From the NCBI GenBank assembly GCA_050292445.1, contig JBNKLQ010000092.1:1-20611 (forward strand): DNA of 20,611 nucleotides, written 5' to 3'. A program made the translations under genes and the position numbers. Of this stretch, positions 13,449 to 20,442 are shown in pieces. Under the pieces are notes generated by a model. That model searched no databases. It was not told the DNA's origin and saw nothing but the letters and a program-made list of their open reading frames with translations. The stretch's first letter is position 1. The number at the start of each line of letters is the position of its first letter. The DNA comes from Leptofilum sp050292445. GTDB lineage: Bacteria > Chloroflexota > Anaerolineae > Promineifilales > Promineifilaceae.

Positions 13449-14001
13449 TGTTCGCCTGAGACCGCTACGTGAGGCGGATGTGGCGGAATTGCCTTCCATA
13501 ATTACCGGCTACGTCACGGCCGAAATGTATGTTGTCCACAAGGAAGAGAGCGAGGCGGAAACGGCCGTTACCCTCAAACTCGTTCCCCTGCCAGCCCCCA
13601 AAACCATCACATACGATCATTTGGATGAAGATGAAGTAGCCCGCTTAACGGCCGTTGTGGCTGAAGGATTGTCGGTTGGCGCATTTATTGGGGAGCAGCT
13701 GGTGGGCGTAACAATTGGCAGTGCAGAGGCGTGGAACCGCAGCCTGCGTGTTTGGGAATTTCATGTGGCGGAATCCTTTCGTAAGCGGGGAATTGGCCGA
13801 ATGTTAATTGAGAAGATTGTGGAAACGGCCGTAGCCCAAAACCTGCGCGTCATCGTTTGCGAAACGCAAAGCAGCAACATACCTGCCATTCGCGCTTACC
13901 GCAAGCTCGACTTTGTGCTGGACGCTGTTGATCTTTCGTTTTACAGCAATGAGGATGTTGAAAAAGAAAGCGTGGCGGTTTTTATGAAGCGGAAATTGTA
14001 A
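13441..14001 (+). CDS. GNAT-family N-acetyltransferase
   Basis: This 186-aa protein starts MADVRLRPLREADVAEL, typical of GNAT enzymes that transfer acetyl from acetyl-CoA to an amine. The acetyl-CoA motif is ESFRKRGIGRMLIEKI (R-x-x-G-x-G), followed by VCETQSSNIPAIRAYRKLDF, the motif-B region. The frame is open upstream to 13294, but the start at ATG 13441, overlapping the HhH gene in ATGGCTGA, fits the domain exactly and suggests translational coupling. Its 3' end overlaps the convergent aconitase-X swivel gene by 20 nt. The substrate is unknown. Confidence 0.88.
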   Translation: MADVRLRPLREADVAELPSIITGYVTAEMYVVHKEESEAETAVTLKLVPLPAPKTITYDHLDEDEVARLTAVVAEGLSVGAFIGEQLVGVTIGSAEAWNRSLRVWEFHVAESFRKRGIGRMLIEKIVETAVAQNLRVIVCETQSSNIPAIRAYRKLDFVLDAVDLSFYSNEDVEKESVAVFMKRKL

Positions 14002-14410
14002 CTGTGCCATCTGCCTGAATTTCCAGATGCTGCCCCGTTTTGATTTGGTTGTACGCCTCCCTTGCCAGTACCAGCACTGGGGGTGACTGATCATACATTT
14101 CACGGGCAACCGCCGCACCCAGGGCCAAAATCCCATCTGTCTCTGAAGTAATGATCGCCGCAGGTGCGGTGCCTTGCTTCACCGCCTCCAGCAAAATGCT
14201 GCTGGCGCTGCTGGACCCGCGCCCCGATGGCAAAACCAGTACCCGATTGGTCACAGTCTGTCCTGCTTGCGGATGACGTCGGTCAATGATTTCGCCCGTA
14301 TCCGGGTTTAATCCACCCCACAAAATAAGTGGTTCAGCCAGAACCAGTGCGGTGCCGCTGCTGCTGCCCTCCACCAAAACTTTCGCCTGAAACTGGATGT
14401 TTGAGGTCAT
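13982..14410 (-). CDS. Aconitase-X swivel-domain (small) subunit
   Basis: This 142-aa protein matches the AcnX swivel family (formerly DUF126). It has a beta-rich core with LVLAEPLILWGGLNPDTGEI, then VLVLPSGRGSSSASSILLEAV, the Ser-rich loop typical of the small subunit, and AIITSETDGILALGA. Split AcnX enzymes pair this subunit with a catalytic subunit that carries an iron-sulfur cluster, and dehydrate substrates such as mevalonate 5-phosphate or cis-3-hydroxyproline. ATG 14410 overlaps the stop of the upstream B2-nucleotidyltransferase gene (ATGA); the frame is open to 14428 but the coupled start is preferred. The apparent partner subunit is not adjacent but at the far end of the lasso cluster (20439-20611). 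The substrate cannot be told from the sequence. Confidence 0.85.
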   Translation of the reverse strand: MTSNIQFQAKVLVEGSSSGTALVLAEPLILWGGLNPDTGEIIDRRHPQAGQTVTNRVLVLPSGRGSSSASSILLEAVKQGTAPAAIITSETDGILALGAAVAREMYDQSPPVLVLAREAYNQIKTGQHLEIQADGTVTISAS

Positions 14411-16107
14411 TTTGTTTCCGCCAACCATTCCGACAGTTGATAACGGCGGCTGACTGCATCAGTAATGGTTTTTTGGCCGCGCAGCAGCCGCCAGGTACGT
14501 ATTGTGTTTCGTTTTATAACATCACGAAAATTTATAAGATAGTAAAGCCAGACTTTGGCTGATTTTGGTGAGACGCCATACCGGGAAGAAAGGAATTCCT
14601 TGGTGGGGAAGATGAAAGATAAGATAAACTTGGCTTTGTCTGGTACCGATTTGCTGCTTTTTAATTGGGAAAAATTAGTGGTAATCCCGATGTTATTGGT
14701 CCTTCCCCAAAGGAGTTGTTGTCTGGCCATCTCAATTAAATGGTCTGCCATTTGTTCTGGTTTAAGCTGGGCGAGGATGTGGGGAGGAACGGCCGTATCC
14801 CAAAATGCCTGCACTAGCTTCAACGTCAGGTAGATGCCACGCTGCCACCGCCAGGCGATAGCTTTATCGGCAAACAAATCCCAATCAATGCTTCCCACTT
14901 GCTGGTTAATGATCTGGGCAATATCACACAAGCTACGCAGATCAAAAGCAAAATGATGATTGTAAGCAGCATGCAAGGCTAAATGAAGCAGTTGAAGGTA
15001 AGGGGGAAACGCCAATATCTCTGGGCCCGCCAGCGAAGTCAGTGCTGGCTTCACCCAGAGTTCATCAGCAGAAATGTTTAGATCGTCGCGAGGGCGCACA
15101 ATATTCCAATGAATCTCCACAGGGAAATACATCCCCTGTTTAGCGAACGGTGGTAAATGATGAAGGTTTTTTTGGATAGCCTCCAGAGCAAAGGGCTGGA
15201 TTTCCCGCCAGTCCAAATCATGCATGAGATCAACGGCCTGCTCGATTTTATCTTCTGGCAATAAGATATCCAAGTCTCCAACCGCGCGCTGCCCGATGTG
15301 AGGATATACGGCCGTTGCTAGATATGTACCCTTCAGCACAATCATGGGAATGTTTGCCGCCTGCATTTTTTCATTGATCAGACGCAACTCCCGGTAAATG
15401 GCCAGGTTTTGCAGGATGACTTGCTGGTACTGCTGCTGCATTTTGATGAGGAGGTGGGGCGGAACGGCCGTTTCCATCTCAAGTGCCCGTAATTGTGCCA
15501 AAAAAAGTGTTTGTACACGCTGCTGTGTGGCGATTTCCACCAGGGTTGGCCAGTCAGCATTACTGAGCTGACGCAGCTTCCTTGCTGTGGCCGTCTGGGG
15601 AATTGGGTTTAACACGGCCAGCAGAAGTATATGCATATTTGTGACAATTTCATTTTCGACCTTTGCCTGCCGCTCGTCTGGTACTGTTTTTTCGGCAAAG
15701 GAAGATATAACAGAAAATCGTTCGTGTCCGGCTTTGCCAGTGAGTACTTCTGCGCCGCAGCGCAGCCAGGCGTGGGCCTGTAACTTTTGGCCGCTGTCTT
15801 TGGCCAATCCTAGATACAGCGTGCTGGTAATGTGCCGCCGACGTAGCATTGCTTTAGCACTGATTGCCTGAGCCAAACAAGCGCTTTCCCACGGCGTGCG
15901 GTGGGCGATAGCGCGAACGGCCCACCCAATGCGTTCTGCAGCTTGCTCCGCTGTAGGCAAAATATGGCTATCAGATTCATGCTGTAGTGTGCCTAAATGG
16001 GGAGAGATTTGCTTAAAAGGAACCAGTAGCAATGCTAACCGGCTGAATGCCAGCCAAACGGCCGCTTCCAGCAACAACCCCCAATCGGACCAGCTAAGCT
16101 GGCGCAT
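14407..16107 (-). CDS. Lasso leader peptidase (B2) fused to nucleotidyltransferase
   Basis: This protein of about 566 aa has two parts. Residues 1-145 are an McjB-type transglutaminase-like peptidase (LSWSDWGLLLEAAVWLAFSR, then WESACLAQA with the nucleophile Cys, LYLGLAK, and AHAWLR with the catalytic His) that would cut the lasso leader. From about 215 to the C-terminus is a nucleotidyltransferase of the NTP_transf_5 type, with IVLKGTYLA and the metal-binding GDLDILL, followed by a helical region. The start at ATG 16107, one nt after the B1 stop, fits the domain start; ATG 16134 would overlap B1 by 26 nt. Separate nucleotidyltransferases occur in some phosphorylating lasso clusters, so this is a fusion of two pathway functions. 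The third catalytic-triad residue is not obvious. Confidence 0.85.
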   Translation of the reverse strand: MRQLSWSDWGLLLEAAVWLAFSRLALLLVPFKQISPHLGTLQHESDSHILPTAEQAAERIGWAVRAIAHRTPWESACLAQAISAKAMLRRRHITSTLYLGLAKDSGQKLQAHAWLRCGAEVLTGKAGHERFSVISSFAEKTVPDERQAKVENEIVTNMHILLLAVLNPIPQTATARKLRQLSNADWPTLVEIATQQRVQTLFLAQLRALEMETAVPPHLLIKMQQQYQQVILQNLAIYRELRLINEKMQAANIPMIVLKGTYLATAVYPHIGQRAVGDLDILLPEDKIEQAVDLMHDLDWREIQPFALEAIQKNLHHLPPFAKQGMYFPVEIHWNIVRPRDDLNISADELWVKPALTSLAGPEILAFPPYLQLLHLALHAAYNHHFAFDLRSLCDIAQIINQQVGSIDWDLFADKAIAWRWQRGIYLTLKLVQAFWDTAVPPHILAQLKPEQMADHLIEMARQQLLWGRTNNIGITTNFSQLKSSKSVPDKAKFILSFIFPTKEFLSSRYGVSPKSAKVWLYYLINFRDVIKRNTIRTWRLLRGQKTITDAVSRRYQLSEWLAETK

Positions 16108-16108
16108 C

Positions 16109-16405
16109 TTACTCAGCTGCTTGTGGGACCACATGAATCATATTCTCATTGAGCATTTCATTCAGAAAGGCCAGAACATCTTCCTGGCATTGTGCTGAAT
16201 CCACCTCGTATTGGTCAGTTAATTTTTGGCACAAGGCGCTGATGGAAATTGGCTCGGCGATATGTTCCCAAATCAGGCTACCAATGGCATCTAGCCCGTA
16301 ATAAATGCCTTTTTCCAGGCTCATCATCACCAGTTCGTCATCCACCGTAGAGGTGATGAAATCGTCCGAGCGTACAACAAAACTGTCTGTGGTAAGTGTT
16401 GCCAT
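16109..16405 (-). CDS. PqqD-like RiPP recognition protein (lasso B1)
   Basis: This 98-aa protein has the RiPP-recognition-element fold. Beta strands FVVRSDDFITSTVDDELVMMSLEKGIYYGLDAIGSLIWEHI are followed by a helical half with ICQ/LTDQYEV-like spacing and a conserved DVLAFLNEMLNENMI end. It would bind the precursor leader and deliver it to the peptidase B2. The start is ATG 16405 with a strong GGGAGGG upstream. It is 31 nt after the sulfotransferase and immediately precedes the B2 fusion, the usual B1-B2 order. The leader of the precursor at 18227-18409 carries the W-x-x-P-x-V-type recognition motif expected as its ligand. Confidence 0.9.
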   Translation of the reverse strand: MATLTTDSFVVRSDDFITSTVDDELVMMSLEKGIYYGLDAIGSLIWEHIAEPISISALCQKLTDQYEVDSAQCQEDVLAFLNEMLNENMIHVVPQAAE

Positions 16406-16436
16406 TACGTTCCCTCCCTGCTAAGTAACTAGACCC

Positions 16437-17300
16437 TCACTCAACAACCGGGGTGCCGTTGCTGTCCAGGTAGCCGAATTTCTTCATAACTTCACCATGA
16501 TTATGGCACACTGTGTTTATTTTCGCAGGAGTTAACTCATTTTGCCAGCCACCTACTTTTCCTTGCCGGAAAAAGCTGGGGGTATCAGGCAATTTTTCTA
16601 TAAAGCCAACGGCCGTTTCCTGCTGTTTTACCTGATCAAAGGCGGAAAACTGAATCGCTTTGGCCAAACGGTCTGATTCTAAAGGCAATCCTGCTGCCTG
16701 CACCAGACTGCCAAATGTTTCCGTTGGGCTTTGTACCATATCTTCATATCGGATCACCTGAACAGGTACACGGGCCTTTTGCGTCCAGCTGGTGACATGT
16801 TGGTGCCAGCTGCCTATAAACTGAGGCAGTTGGCGATATAATTTTTCCGTGGACTGGGCCAGGCCATACTGTTCGTTGGCCAGGGTATTGATGGCATCAT
16901 CTATGTCTATTGAGTAATGATTGGCCAGGGAAGCGACGATGTCGAGGGGATTACGTATGATGTAAACGGCCGTTTTTGTTACTGCCTTTGGGAAGATGGG
17001 TTCGCCAACATCGTTGCAGCGCCAGGCATCATGCACCTTCACAAATAACGTTTCGCTGGCTTCAGCTGCCCATTGCCGGTACATCAAGGGGCGAATCCGG
17101 TCAATTTCTGTTGGGGTCAGGTCCGAGGATTCAATGCCCGTTAGCCGATCAAATAATTCGCGGGTACAGGCATGAATCTCTTTCTCAAGTTTATTGATGT
17201 TTACTGGTTCCGCTTCATCCAGAGTGTAGTTGTTGAGAAAGATACGGACCCAGGTATTGCCCGATTTAGGATAAGAAACCAGCCAAACAATACCGCTCAT
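16437..17300 (-). CDS. PAPS-dependent sulfotransferase
   Basis: This 287-aa cytosolic enzyme would transfer sulfate from PAPS to an acceptor. The 5'-phosphosulfate loop YPKSGNTW is at residues 10-17, and the 3'-phosphate motif RNPLDIVAS is at 116-124. A helical C-terminal part with FFRQGKVGGWQNELTP matches the usual GxxGxW-type segment. ATG 17300 overlaps the stop of the kinase gene by 4 nt (ATGA), so the two are tightly coupled. In this context the likely acceptor is the lasso peptide or something attached to it. The predicted core has no Tyr, so sulfation would have to fall on Ser/Thr hydroxyls or on an added group. The family and motifs are clear; the substrate is inferred. Confidence 0.88.
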   Translation of the reverse strand: MSGIVWLVSYPKSGNTWVRIFLNNYTLDEAEPVNINKLEKEIHACTRELFDRLTGIESSDLTPTEIDRIRPLMYRQWAAEASETLFVKVHDAWRCNDVGEPIFPKAVTKTAVYIIRNPLDIVASLANHYSIDIDDAINTLANEQYGLAQSTEKLYRQLPQFIGSWHQHVTSWTQKARVPVQVIRYEDMVQSPTETFGSLVQAAGLPLESDRLAKAIQFSAFDQVKQQETAVGFIEKLPDTPSFFRQGKVGGWQNELTPAKINTVCHNHGEVMKKFGYLDSNGTPVVE

Positions 17301-18199
17301 TTCAGAAAGTCTTGCTCAATTAAATCGGCCAGGGTTTGGGGGAGAAATGGTTTATCTGGTCGAAAAACGCGCCGAACGTGAACTTGGTTGGCAATAGTCG
17401 CTGCCTGATGAAAATGATTTACGAGTCGATTCATCCGTTTCAGGGCCAGTTTTTGCCAGGTGTGATCCAAAAAAGCATTGAATTTGTTGGTAGCCTGCAG
17501 AGGTTCCAGCCGAATATCGGCCATATTACTAGGCGATAAGACATAGACAGTATACAGTGGCAGCGGCCGACTCTCTAGCGTTGTTGCCAATGGAATGGAA
17601 AATTTATCGAACTCTGGTCTTATTCGCTTTAGCTCGTTAGTCTGCTTGTTTAGCTTTTTGGCGCTGTCAGCCCAGAGCTTGAGGTGAGGATAACCAGGAA
17701 AAACTTGTGGCTGATCAGTTTCATCGAGCGAGATTGCGGCCAGGTCATCAGTAAGCATAGCGTAGCCGCGCTCTAAGAATGTTGCCAACAGGGTAGATTT
17801 GCCAGCACCAGAATGACCAGTAAAGAGGACGGCACCTTTAGGCGTATGAATACCGCTGGCATGAAGCGGTAATATCCCTCTTTGATGCAGCAGGAGAGAA
17901 GCGGCCGTACCTAATAAGAATAAGCGTATTTGGCTTTCATTGACATCATTTTGGGGGGTGATAATAATTTTCTGGCCACATTGAACCAGGTAGCTGGCTA
18001 CTTCTGGGAAACGGAATAGAGCAGCGTCTGGCGTGATCTGTTGAAATGGTCCGGCGTCGATAGCTCCATTTAGGGAATGGGGGACTTTGCCCAAACTGAC
18101 GGTAACGTCAACGGCCGTTTCCTTGTGCGGCCAAGGGTCACCCATTTCTGGACAGGTAAAGGGCAACTCCCAGATCAGACCAAAGGCAGCGTAACGCAT
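17297..18199 (-). CDS. HprK-like kinase of the lasso cluster
   Basis: This 300-aa protein resembles the catalytic domain of HPr kinase/phosphorylase. A beta-rich N-terminal half is followed by LPLHASGI, the P-loop GHSGAGKST at about 128-136 and the Walker-B-like LTDDLAA at 150-154. It lacks the HprK N-terminal regulatory domain, and no HPr gene is nearby. Kinases of this type in lasso clusters (paeninodin family) phosphorylate the C-terminal Ser of the precursor. Here the precursor ends in Asn, so the target must differ or the kinase has another role. It starts 27 nt after the precursor gene and overlaps the sulfotransferase by 4 nt. The Shine-Dalgarno is weak. Confidence 0.85.
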   Translation of the reverse strand: MRYAAFGLIWELPFTCPEMGDPWPHKETAVDVTVSLGKVPHSLNGAIDAGPFQQITPDAALFRFPEVASYLVQCGQKIIITPQNDVNESQIRLFLLGTAASLLLHQRGILPLHASGIHTPKGAVLFTGHSGAGKSTLLATFLERGYAMLTDDLAAISLDETDQPQVFPGYPHLKLWADSAKKLNKQTNELKRIRPEFDKFSIPLATTLESRPLPLYTVYVLSPSNMADIRLEPLQATNKFNAFLDHTWQKLALKRMNRLVNHFHQAATIANQVHVRRVFRPDKPFLPQTLADLIEQDFLK

Positions 18200-18226
18200 A
18201 AATTCATCTTAGCTTGAAAAGCTGTA

Positions 18227-18409
18227 TTAATTTATTATTGTGGTACCTCTTGTTCCATCAACATTGCTGCCACCAAAAAATGCGGTGTCCATGCTTATGC
18301 GCAGGCGCTGGACCTCCGGTTTTTGCCAGGCTGCTTTCTTTTCTGAAGTTTGTTTTTGTTCCGATACTTCTGGAGAGTGCAAATCGTTTTGAGGTGTTGG
18401 ATTGTTCAT
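18227..18409 (-). CDS. Lasso peptide precursor (A)
   Basis: This 60-aa peptide has a hydrophilic leader (about residues 1-43) with the recognition stretch WQKPEVQRL at 28-36 and Thr42 at the -2 position. The predicted core is FFGGSNVDGTRGTTIIN (44-60). Asp51 at core position 8 could form the macrolactam with the amino group of Phe44, giving an 8-residue ring and a 9-residue tail. If cleavage is one residue earlier, Ala43-Asp51 gives a 9-residue ring. The start is ATG 18409 with AGGAG six nt upstream, stronger than most in the cluster. It lies between the cyclase and the kinase. The core contains Ser5, Thr10, Thr13 and Thr14 as modification sites but no C-terminal Ser/Thr and no Tyr. Confidence 0.85.
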   Translation of the reverse strand: MNNPTPQNDLHSPEVSEQKQTSEKKAAWQKPEVQRLRISMDTAFFGGSNVDGTRGTTIIN

Positions 18410-18490
18410 TGGCTTCTCCTTTTAACAAGAATTGACAAACGAGAATAGCTTCATTTTTATATTATGTGGCTCTCAAACATAATTATGAAG

Positions 18491-18496
18491 ATTATA
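18491..18496 (-). promoter_or_regulatory. Possible -10 box for the lasso precursor transcript
   Basis: A perfect TATAAT on the minus strand sits in a markedly AT-rich 167-nt gap between the cyclase and precursor genes, about 82 nt before the precursor ATG. No good -35 is found at 16-18 nt (CTGCGG is there). An internal promoter would let the precursor be made in excess over the enzymes. Confidence 0.3.
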
Positions 18497-18576
18497 CCTT
18501 TATTTTCAAATTACCGCAGTATATTAAAAATTACCAGTGAAATTTCATTGCTTTGTAAGTATCAGAGAATTAGCTG

Positions 18577-20442
18577 TTAATTTTGCATAAAATACATGCC
18601 TGCGTTCAGACCGCGCATTAGAATTGAAACTGTTTGATTAGTGTTTTGTGGATTGATTTTTTGTTGTAGCTGTGTCCAAACATCTTCTATTTTAGTTAGA
18701 TCGATATAACCTATGGCTTTTGAGCTATTAAGTGTTACCAGCAGCTTGTCTACTTCGTTTCTGGACTGTATTAGCCGCTGACCAATATCTGCAGCTTGCC
18801 TGCCTCTTTGGGAGTTTAACCGGACGTTATCGGGCAATATCCCTGCCATGGCGGAGCGAATGAGCCAGCGATTTTGCCCATTGGAGCCTATGAAAAAGCG
18901 ATCAGGAATTGAGAGTGTATAGGTCATAAGCCGCTTGTCCAAAGTGGGATCGCGTACCTCCAAGCCAAAGCCCGCACCGAATTCTGCCCAAACCGCTCCT
19001 GGGATTGCACTGTTGGGTTCGATAATTGCCAAGCGCAATTCTCTTGGTGTTCTGATTGAGACAGGTAGTGAAAGATCTTTCCCAATTGATCCAATGATGC
19101 GTTCGATCATATGAATGCGTTGGGCAAAATCGGGCCGAATTGCGGAGCTTTGCCAGTTTGCCCTTTTAAGGCGGCGTTTGTGCAAGGTGCGTAGAGCAAG
19201 CAGGGGAAGTTTTTGTTTGACGGTGGCTTTCCACCCCTTTTTCTGCCACATGCTGCGCAGTGAGATGAGGTGGGGGGCACCTGGCCAGCTAATGGTAGCA
19301 TTACCACCCTGACCGGTGAGTAGCGTGCCAATTCCTTGCTGCTGTGCTGTTTGCAGCATATTGGCAATCCAGAAAAAGTTTGCTCCGGCATGGTCGGGTT
19401 CATTGCGAATAGACAGGATGCGGTGAATACCCTCGATTGGGCTGATATGGCTAGAATTGAGCAGTTGGTGATTGAAATTGGGGTGAAATTCGGCCGTTGC
19501 TCTGGCAAATTCGGTTTCATCCCCAAAACGGTTGGGTCCTACTATATTTTGCACGTCGTAAAGGGGTACGGCCGTATAAGCTGGCAGTCGTTTGCCTTGT
19601 TGATGCAGGGCACGGGCCGCTAGAGCCGCCACCGAACCGGAATCCAGCCCCCCGCTGAGTGTCACACCGACCGGTTTGCTGCTGCGCAGACGGCAGGTGA
19701 CGGCTTCGGTGTACACTTCTAAAAAACCGGCAACGTAATCTTCAAACGTAGGCAAATGTAGTTCTGGTGTATCTTCCAGATGCCAATACTGCCAGATGTT
19801 TGTTTTTTTCGGCGTGATTGTCATAGCTTGTGCAGGCGGCAGGCGATAAATATCCAGATCAATGGTTCGGTTACAGCGATAAGCTTGCCAGGAGATAAGC
19901 ACACGGGCCAGATACAACTCGTTCAGGCGGCGGGGCACGCCCAACACAAGAATTGCTTCCCGGCTGGAAGCGAAAATAAATCGATAATTGTCTTGAAAGT
20001 AGTAAACAGCAGTGTTGCCCTGGTGATCGCGGGCCACAAACAGACGGTGCGTTTGAGGGTTCCAGATGGCAAATGACCAGTCGCCTAGCAGATGATCGGG
20101 GCATTCCTCGCCCCATTTATCGTAGGCTAGCTCGATAAGCTCGCTGTCGGTGGTTTGTTCGCGTTCTGGGTGGGAGATGTTGAAAATCTGGCACAGCTCA
20201 GCGCGGTTGTCTATCCGGGCTTCGGCGGTGAGCAGCAGGCCGCTGGCGGTTTGGCGTGGTAATTTTTCTAAATGGGCTTCCGGCGTGTTGTACAGCATCA
20301 GCTGACCCAAACCGACGGGACCAGAGGTGATTTGGGAACGGCCGTCTGGCCCCCAAAACGCCATCGCCTCAGCCATTTTCGTTAAATCAGCCTCATCAAC
20401 TGGCTCGCCATTCAAATTAAAGATGCCAAAAATGCCGCTCAT
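18577..20442 (-). CDS. Lasso cyclase (asparagine-synthetase-B-like, C protein)
   Basis: This 621-aa protein has an N-terminal Ntn-glutaminase-like domain (about 1-200: MSGIFGIF, NRAEL, GDWSFAIW, VARDHQG) and a C-terminal ATP-pyrophosphatase domain with SGGLDS at 263-268. It would adenylate the Asp side chain of the core and form the isopeptide ring. Residue 2 is Ser where true glutamine-dependent asparagine synthetases have the catalytic Cys, so ammonia release from Gln is unlikely. This, together with the adjacent precursor, B1 and B2, argues for a lasso cyclase rather than AsnB. ATG 20442 overlaps the aconitase-X stop codon (ATGA). It is the first complete gene of the cluster in the window. 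Confidence 0.9.
   Translation of the reverse strand: MSGIFGIFNLNGEPVDEADLTKMAEAMAFWGPDGRSQITSGPVGLGQLMLYNTPEAHLEKLPRQTASGLLLTAEARIDNRAELCQIFNISHPEREQTTDSELIELAYDKWGEECPDHLLGDWSFAIWNPQTHRLFVARDHQGNTAVYYFQDNYRFIFASSREAILVLGVPRRLNELYLARVLISWQAYRCNRTIDLDIYRLPPAQAMTITPKKTNIWQYWHLEDTPELHLPTFEDYVAGFLEVYTEAVTCRLRSSKPVGVTLSGGLDSGSVAALAARALHQQGKRLPAYTAVPLYDVQNIVGPNRFGDETEFARATAEFHPNFNHQLLNSSHISPIEGIHRILSIRNEPDHAGANFFWIANMLQTAQQQGIGTLLTGQGGNATISWPGAPHLISLRSMWQKKGWKATVKQKLPLLALRTLHKRRLKRANWQSSAIRPDFAQRIHMIERIIGSIGKDLSLPVSIRTPRELRLAIIEPNSAIPGAVWAEFGAGFGLEVRDPTLDKRLMTYTLSIPDRFFIGSNGQNRWLIRSAMAGILPDNVRLNSQRGRQAADIGQRLIQSRNEVDKLLVTLNSSKAIGYIDLTKIEDVWTQLQQKINPQNTNQTVSILMRGLNAGMYFMQN

Larger units (their letters stand above)
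429..20345. repeat. Dispersed palindromic octamer ACGGCCGT (about 36 copies)
   Basis: The octamer is self-complementary and recurs roughly every 570 bp through the window, for example at 429-436, 2470-2477, 10598-10605, 13561-13568, 16966-16973 and 20338-20345. Nearly all copies lie in coding regions of both strands and in all frames, encoding Thr-Ala-Val, Asn-Gly-Arg or Arg-Pro. Near matches such as ACGGCCGA are also frequent. A by-eye expectation from base composition is well under one copy. Confidence 0.92.

Noticed and set aside
17297..18199. Genuine HPr kinase/phosphorylase for carbon control
   Set aside because: It lacks the HprK N-terminal domain, no ptsH is nearby, and it is locked between lasso genes by short gaps and a 4-nt overlap.
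18211..18223. Hairpin AGCTT-GAA-AAGCT between precursor and kinase as a terminator
   Set aside because: Only 5 bp of weak stem and no T-tract. It may occur by chance in AT-rich sequence.
18577..20442. Housekeeping asparagine synthetase
   Set aside because: The N-terminal nucleophile Cys is replaced by Ser, and the gene sits next to a lasso precursor, B1 and B2.
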